Part shown: positions 57,121 to 64,000 of the stretch, piece by piece
Layout: each line of letters starts with the position of its first letter
Position numbering within the stretch: position 1 is the first letter of the stretch
Assembly (NCBI GenBank): GCA_029948255.1
Contig: JALIZF010001868.1
Coordinates: 930,001-994,000, forward strand
DNA: 64,000 nt
DNA from: Telmatactis stephensoni
Lineage: Eukaryota; Cnidaria; Anthozoa; Actiniaria; Isophelliidae
Direction of reading: 5' to 3'
Made by a program: the position numbers and the translations under genes
Notes under the pieces: generated by a model
Told to the model about the DNA's origin: nothing
The model's database searches: none
The model's input: only the letters and a program-made list of their open reading frames with translations

Positions 57121-60100
57121 GCTTATTCTTTAGATTTGAACGTTTTTAATTAGACTACACTATCTGTTGTGGTACAGATACTTGAAGATAAAAGCAAATA
57201 TGATTAACAGTGACAATCTTCTGACATTTTGTGACAATAGTTTCTAATATGTCATATCCGGTTGGGTTTGTTTGTATGCCAATGAGTGTGTTAGTCCTAG
57301 AGTTCATTAACTCAAGATCCTTGGATAGCCTCTACGCTTGACTAACTTTGCCTGAATATAGCTCCTTTAGTATTTTCCTCGTGTCGACTTGTTATGGTTC
57401 ATCTCACTGTTACTGACTCGCTAGCTGTGATTACCTCAAACGCTCTCCCCACATTAGTTTTCCCCTAATCTACACCAATCGTAACTTGAACGTTTATAGA
57501 TGATTTATTACACCCTAGCCGTTAGATCAAGCCCTATAAGCACTCATTAATTCGACGTTTTTTATATCTTCCCGTTTAATCGATTAGCACCTTTCTGTTG
57601 TAGACCGAATCCGGGTTTTGTAAACACCTCTGCTGATTCGCTACAAGAATAAGTTTTATCTAATGGAATCCTTGGAAACCTTGATTTCCAGGATGTGGTC
57701 TTGCTAAGCGGACTGTGATAGGAGCTTCTTGTGTCGTCTTGACGCGGGTTTGTTCAACTCTCAAACTTCCCGTATGCAAACAAACCCACAGTCTCTTTGA
57801 ATTTTACCTCTGTTGGTTTACAGTGCTGTTAAGAGTGTCTCTTTGAATGTAGCTCCCCTCAGCGCTTTGTCAGAAAAACAATTTAAGGTTTGATTGTCTT
57901 TCTCAACCACATCACCTTATATTACAGACCCAAGGCCAATTGATATTAAAATATCCTCAATTACTAGTCACGATTTTCGAATCTGCTTGTTATTTCTTAC
58001 CTATATTGCTTCCAAAGTGTCTCAAGTCGTTAGTGAGGTTCTTTTGAAGAGTTTTGGTGAAGGGATCTCGATTAATTTGGTCCCGTGGATTTCGCTTCAA
58101 AACACAGACTGCGTGGCTCTGGCTCGTCGCGGTGTTTGTGTCATATGAAAGCGAGGCAGTATACAGTGTAATTGACAGCTGAGGCTGATATGTGATGCAT
58201 TCCTGAAGACACAGGAATTTTACGTGATCAATTTCTGCACCCAATCCAGACAAGTTTTAAGAGGTCTCAACACTATACTGTCTGTCATGCTTAATGGAAA
58301 GAATATCTGTTTAAACGATGGAGTCTTTTAGAACACTTTATTTAACAAACTTGTACTCCAAAACACGTGATCAATATGACAGCCCGTAACTTATTGGAAC
58401 TTTGAGTAGAATGGAATTGATTTACAAGTTCCAAGTGCGACCTCTGCAATGGTATACATGGGATATACGCGACCTTTCATCAAGATATGTTTTGTCTCTG
58501 TAGGATCGTTTGATAAGTCGGTAATACGACACTTCATCCAGGCGAAATCTAAGGTTTCCGGAGGAGTGCAGTAAAAATTCACTGATAGCACTATAGGACG
58601 GTTTTCATTACGGCTGTCCATCAAGAACTCAGACGAAAAAAAGCATCCGGCATTTTGATTTATTACGATTTCAAAAAAAAAGCGCAGTCGGCCAAGGTAG
58701 AGAAATTTTCATGAGTTGTTTCACGTATACAACTTTTATCGAGTCGATATTGATCAAACGTAAAAGCCAATATGTTCAAAGTACTAGAAAGTACTGAGTT
58801 ATTCTATGGTTAATATTCCGTATCGCTCATACAAGTGATCCGGTGTAGAAACCGCTCAAGCAATGTTACATAAGACACATAAAACAATAAAAACATAATA
58901 AGATCTGAGAATCTCCTTAAAAGGCGATTCCTACTTTTAAAAGAAACAGAGAGAACTTTCTGTATTGTTCTTTTACTTTTAGTTTGTTGTTTTCCTTCGA
59001 ATTCTTTTACATCATTTGGTCGTTAATGGTATTGTTTCGTTTTGCATCTACTCAGTCGTTGGCGAGACCTTGACTCTGTTTCAACTAAACTGACGCAATC
59101 TTCAGTCAAATCTTAAACAATTCATATAATTTCTAGTGTATTACATGTGCTCGCCCTGACAGTCTGGTCGCTGCACTGCTCAAAATCCTGAATTTGAAGT
59201 CATTATTCTGAAGTCACGGAGTATTTCAACAGCTTAGATTTCATTCCCCTAGGCTTGGTTTTCTATAGACTTGATCTTAGCACTTCCATTCGCTGTCCAT
59301 GTGGTATTCATCTGACCCCTCCAGGCTATTGAACGCACAACCAGGTGTGTCATCCTCGGAGAAGATCATCAAAAGCCGTTTACTCTTTTCCCACTTCAAA
59401 ATCAACTCTCTGTCTGGTAAATACACTTTGAAATTGTTTTGTGCATTAGGGAAGGTTTCAAATTATCCTTCTTAGAATCCTGAGCCTTTGTCTGTGCTTT
59501 GTTAATGAAGAGCATTAAGTAGTCTCGGTCTAATATACATACTTGATGTGATTTTGGCCTTCAATCACAAATCAGACAACCTTAGTTCTCATATAAACCA
59601 ATTATTCTTCTCAAGAGCCTCACAATTTCCTTGCTGAGCCCTAAAAGCGGAAAGACACCGCTTCTAAGGTAGGAGTGACCTTCTGAACTTCATATCTACA
59701 AGAATATTGTGTTTCTTGGTTTACTGAAGCAACAAGTCACCCATACTGTACCATCTAATTGATTCTCAAGCTATTTTAAACTGTTTCTGCATTGTCCGTA
59801 GTCTCAATATTCTTCTAAGTAGGTTTTTCCTTTCAGTTAATTGAGACCAAGACTTGTTAATTGGCAACTTGAACTAAAGGGGCTTGACTCCATCCAAACC
59901 TCTTGCTTCATGATGGTGTATGCCGTTATAGCGAAGTCGCAGGGGTTAATCCATTTGAAAGATTTGTACATTGACAGAAAACATCAGCGCTTTGTTGTTT
60001 TTCTCTAGCAGGAATAGGACTTTACGCGGAAGAATCTATAAATTTAATCAAGCAACTTCCAATTTTTAAGTTCTAATTTGCTAAGATAAAACGTCCAAAA

Positions 60101-60280
60101 AGCTCTCACTTTATAAGCCAAAACCGTGAAAACAAGATAGGTGTAGTTATTGAGTGAATTGCAAGCGTGCTTTAAAGCTGACACGGATAAACGTTTCTGC
60201 ATGTGTTTGTCTTTGAGTGGCAGTTCTAGCACTCCTTCTAGCTCCATAATGTCAGACATCCACTCCAGATCTAACTCATC
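57121..60280. other. Intergenic, no gene recognised
   Basis: Unique-looking AT-rich DNA. The longest frames (57894-58148 +, 58391-58624 -, 60044-60259 -) are 71-84 codons and have no family signature or convincing splice context. Confidence 0.45.
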
Positions 60281-60284
60281 AGAA

Positions 60285-61465
60285 ACCTTTTGAGACAGTT
60301 GCCAAGAGACAACCGTAAACCAAATCCCACTGAATAGCTTCAGTTGATACTTAATTAACTAACTTATTCCCATTCACTATTCCACTGCACTTTAGATTAC
60401 ACTCCTAACCTATAATAACATGTCCTAGAGTTGTTTGAGCCAGTTGCCAAGAGATGAAAGTGTGTGAACAATATCACGATGATACTTAATTAACTGAAGT
60501 CATTTCCATTCGGTATTCCCATTTTAGACCACATTCCTAACTATAATGTCAGCTAGGTCCTAGAGCTTTTTATTCACAAACAAACTATTGTTTGAGCCAG
60601 TTGAAAGAGACATCAGTATGTGAACAAAATCACGTTGAGTGATTGATGCTTAATCAACTGACTTATCCCATTCTGTATTTCCACTTCAGACCACATTTCT
60701 AACCTCTAATGCCAGGTCTTAGAGCTGTTTACTCATAAATCGCCCCGACCTAAAATCCTCTTATAGAGGGGTTGGCTGAAAAGGAAAATAAACTAAGTAG
60801 TGTTTGAGTGACATGATGCACTCATTCTTATTCTGTATTCCCACTTTAGACCACATTCTTAACCTATAATGTCAGGTTCCTGCAGTTGTTTACTCGTAAA
60901 CTAAGGAGTATTCGAACCAGTTGCCAAGAAGTAAGAAGTAAAGTTGTGAACAAAATAACATTCAGTGACACATGTTGCACTCATTCCCATTCAGTTTTCC
61001 CACTAGATTACATTCCTAGCCTTGGTTTTTTTTACAAGTTATATACTAAGGAATGTTTGAGCCAGTTGCCAAGAGATGAAAGTGTGCGAACAAAATCACG
61101 TTGAATAAACTTAATTAACTAACTTATTCCTATTCAGTATTGCCACTTTAGACCACATTCCTAGCCTATAATATCAGGAGTTATTTACTCATAATCTAAG
61201 GAGTGTTTGAACTAGTTGCCAAAAAACAATGTGTGAATAAAATCACTCATTCCGCACTCATTCCCATTCAGCAATTCAGTATTCTCACTTTAGATTACAT
61301 TCCTAGCCTATATTGTCAGTTCTCTTTACGAAGTGAACAACTTGCCAATTTCCAATAGACATCATCAACGATCAACGAGTAAACCAAATCACATTGAATG
61401 ACTTGATACTTAATTATCTGAAGTCAAACCCACTTTAAAACTACATCACATTCTCAGCCAATAAT
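60285..61465. repeat. Degenerate tandem array of ~130-165-bp units, about 8 copies
   Basis: Landmarks recur in order: CAGTTGCCAAGAGA, GTGTGTGAACAAAATCACG, GATACTTAATTAACTGA, ATTCCCATTCAGTATT, CCCACTTTAGACCACATTCC, TAACCTATAATGTCAG and GTTTACTCATAAACTAAGG. Unit starts fall near 60294, 60439, 60596, 60766 (decayed), 60919, 61063, 61213 and 61342. Confidence 0.88.
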
Positions 61466-64000
61466 GTCAGTTCCTCAAGCTCGTAGTTAAGACATTAACG
61501 AGATTTTTACTAAATGATATCATTGCTTAAAGACTGAGATCTTATTGACTGACATGCTACTAATTCAGGAACTGTTGCTACTACATATCTCCTTGTCTGT
61601 CGTTGATAAGAAATGTTGGTTAAAATACCATTATAGTTCCCATGCAGATGGATTTCATTTTCTTCAGTTGACAACTGCCAACTTCAATATTGGTATTCGT
61701 ATTTTGGAACCACACTAATCACTTTAACTTCCTATGGTTGATGGTTATTTAAACACTCACTTCCGTGCACAGTTTTCTTTTAAAATAAGGTCAAAAATGA
61801 AGTTTTAAATTACACAGCTCTTTTTTCAAATCCTTTGTACCAGTGAGGGAGTGAGTGAAGGAATGAATGATTGAATGAATGAATGATCGATTAAACGAAT
61901 ATTGAAATCAGAGAAGCTGATTAACCTTGATGTGGTTATAATTGCATTGTGGAAAGGAAATCGTACAACCAGGAAATTGTTAAATTAGCAAAGACAGATC
62001 TATTTTCTTGTACTGATCATGTTTATGTAGTTAGGAACTCTTTCTTGAATGATTGAATGAGCCATTTTTCCATACAATATGCACTTTATAAATCTACTTT
62101 AGCAACTGAGATTGCACAGTGTTAGCAGATAGCACCAGTAGTAAACTAAAACAATCCGGAAAAAAATTGTGATCGATTTTACAGCAGATGTGATACATTT
62201 GCTGTCCTGTTTTCAACTCACTATAACCATGCTACTGAGACATGTTCATAGCTGCTAAGCACCATGTTAAGCTTCCCAGGAGCCTCTAGACGACATTATC
62301 ACCATCACCGACCACTGACAATTCAGGACAATAAATCATTGTTATAAACCCAGACGGACAGAGTACGCCCCGTTCTCAAAGTCTTTCAACTCAGTTGTTG
62401 ACTTAAATCCAAAGTAAATTCATGAAAACGATGCAACTTCGTGAGTAACTTCTGTACTATCCTTGTTTTCGTGGAGGTACATTGCCTGTAGTTTGGTTTG
62501 TGTTGAGGTATTCAAGTGGTTTGGCACAGTACTCAGTTGTTTGGGAGTGGCCCCACTGACTCACTCGTTTGTTCGCCTTAATTAAGAGTAAATAGATTTC
62601 GAACTTAATAAAAAGCATTATTATTGTCGAGCCCTGTTTATGTGAAGGCGAGTCGTCCCTGAAAGCCGGGATAACTCTAATGTTTTGTTTTTGTCTGGGA
62701 ACTAAAACAACAGATCATATAAAAAGGGCTTTACGAGTTCGTTTGCAGTGAGATGACATTATAAAAACTGACCATTCAAAACCAACTTCGATATCTTTTT
62801 TTCAGTGTTGTCTTCTCATGATAAGTTTAGTTGTCAAAACCTCGTTGTAGCTCTGAACCATAGCTGTTCAACTAGCTGTTATAAATAACTCTCAAGCCCG
62901 ACCTTTAAAAACAACCAACTTGACTCTAATGATCGAGTTACACTACCTCCATGTAAACAGGAATATTGAAGTAAATGAGAAGATAAAACGCCATTCAAAT
63001 ATAGAATGTTATGGTTTAATAAATAAACAACGGGCTCTGGTGGAGACCTTTAGGACACTTTAGGCAATGGGCGTTCTAACAATAACTATGACTCAAAATA
63101 TCAATGTTAGCTGATCACTTGAATATTACACAGGTCTAAAAATTACTCATTTAGTAAAAATATAAACTGTATGTGTGTATACTATGTTTGTGTATTATTA
63201 AGAGATAGCCAATGATGATTCATTTATGCAAGATTTTTAATGTAGAGGTAGTGAGTGTGAGAGCAAAGGCGACCCAATGGAAGATTAGCGAAAGCTAAAT
63301 TGGCTTCCGTCTATAAATAAAGACTGCTTTTTTTATACAAATGCTAAAAAAAATCAGGGTTTGTGTAGCTCAAATGACGTTTCCGTTTAGTCATGTAACA
63401 AGACCATCGTTTGACCGTTCACTCGGACGGTTGAGCATGGCCGGCAACATCCGCTGAGTAAATAGCATCTGATTCATTCACTACTTCTATATATTCAGAC
63501 TACGTCCACAGATAATTTGAAACTCATCTTTCGCTTTGAAAAACGCGTCTAAAATGTTTTACGTCCACACTAAGGCTGGGTCCACCCCACTGAATCCGAA
63601 GAATGACACCGTAGCAAAATATACTACGCATGCGTGCCTCCCCAGTCCCCCTCAGTGTTGGCTTCAATGAAAACATTTGGCAGTGAAACAAACAAAACTT
63701 TGCCGGCGAAACTCAAACTACACAAGCCAGACTTAGTCCCAAAAACCTTAGTTTAAGGACATTGTAGTATATTCTGTCTCCTGCCTTTTGTACCTAGTAC
63801 TTTCCTGTTTGCACTCCTACTCAAAATTAAGCTCAAAGATATATGGGAGAATCTAAAGAAAAGTGCTCTAGAAAATATAGCTTGGGATTCCTGTGATGAA
63901 GACGCGGACGCGCGTAAAGCCCGCGAATTCTCGCGCATGCGCAGCTGTTTGCAGGATTCCGAATAACATTAAAAAGCATCTTGTTTTGTCATATTATGCA
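61466..64000. other. Intergenic, no gene recognised
   Basis: A short GAAT/GAAC microsatellite at 61855-61905 and a SINE-like fragment at about 63200-63320 (GTAGAGGTAGTGAGTGTGAG, related to 41884-42182) are the only features seen. CpG-containing sequence near 63905-63945 might approach another gene's promoter. Confidence 0.45.

Noticed and set aside
58391..58624. 77-codon minus-strand frame
   Set aside because: Could not be linked to any family or exon structure; not reported as a gene.

Overview
The window is eukaryotic nuclear DNA from an early-branching animal, most likely a cnidarian and plausibly an anthozoan. The reasons are animal-specific genes (a NALCN-type sodium-leak channel, RB1CC1/FIP200, LRRC42, a GLIS zinc-finger factor, animal HCCS), intron-rich AT-rich genes, and many short hairpin transposons. 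Several of these end in the 'GCGCGCTCTGATTGG' and 'CTCGCTGCGCTCG' sequences I associate with anthozoan genomes. The species is not identifiable from this alone. No operons, CRISPR arrays, rRNA or convincing functional tRNA genes were seen.

Layout. 1-1786 (+): 3' end of holocytochrome-c synthase (HCCS), whose intron carries a 1.1 kb near-perfect hairpin. 2247-6279 (-): a complete five-exon gene for an ER-lumen PDI/thioredoxin-fold protein with a signal peptide, no CXXC motif and a KNEL retrieval tail; it converges on HCCS. 6.3-9.7 kb: intergenic repeats, including a 78-bp satellite apparently built from a hairpin transposon. 9734-15040 (-): an intronless 1768-codon NALCN-like channel with an EEEE pore filter. 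15421-16632 (+): an intronless S-adenosylmethionine synthetase reading frame, head-to-head with the channel and lacking an obvious AUG. 19267-42757 (+): a 22-exon RB1CC1/FIP200 (autophagy scaffold) gene whose introns are a nest of MITEs, SINE-like elements and microsatellites. 44280-46579 (-): four-exon LRRC42. 49000-56488 (-): four-exon GLIS-type Kruppel-like transcription factor with five C2H2 fingers. 56.5-64 kb: no recognisable gene; it holds candidate upstream sequence of GLIS and a degenerate ~150-bp tandem array.

The genes are unrelated housekeeping or regulatory genes and do not form a common pathway. Exon boundaries were worked out by hand from GT/AG sites, phase consistency and remembered family conservation. 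Two genes (RB1CC1 exon 14 and LRRC42 exon 2) contain apparent single-base frameshifts while all surrounding splice phases fit. This could be assembly error or real damage, and it matters for any protein prediction made here.
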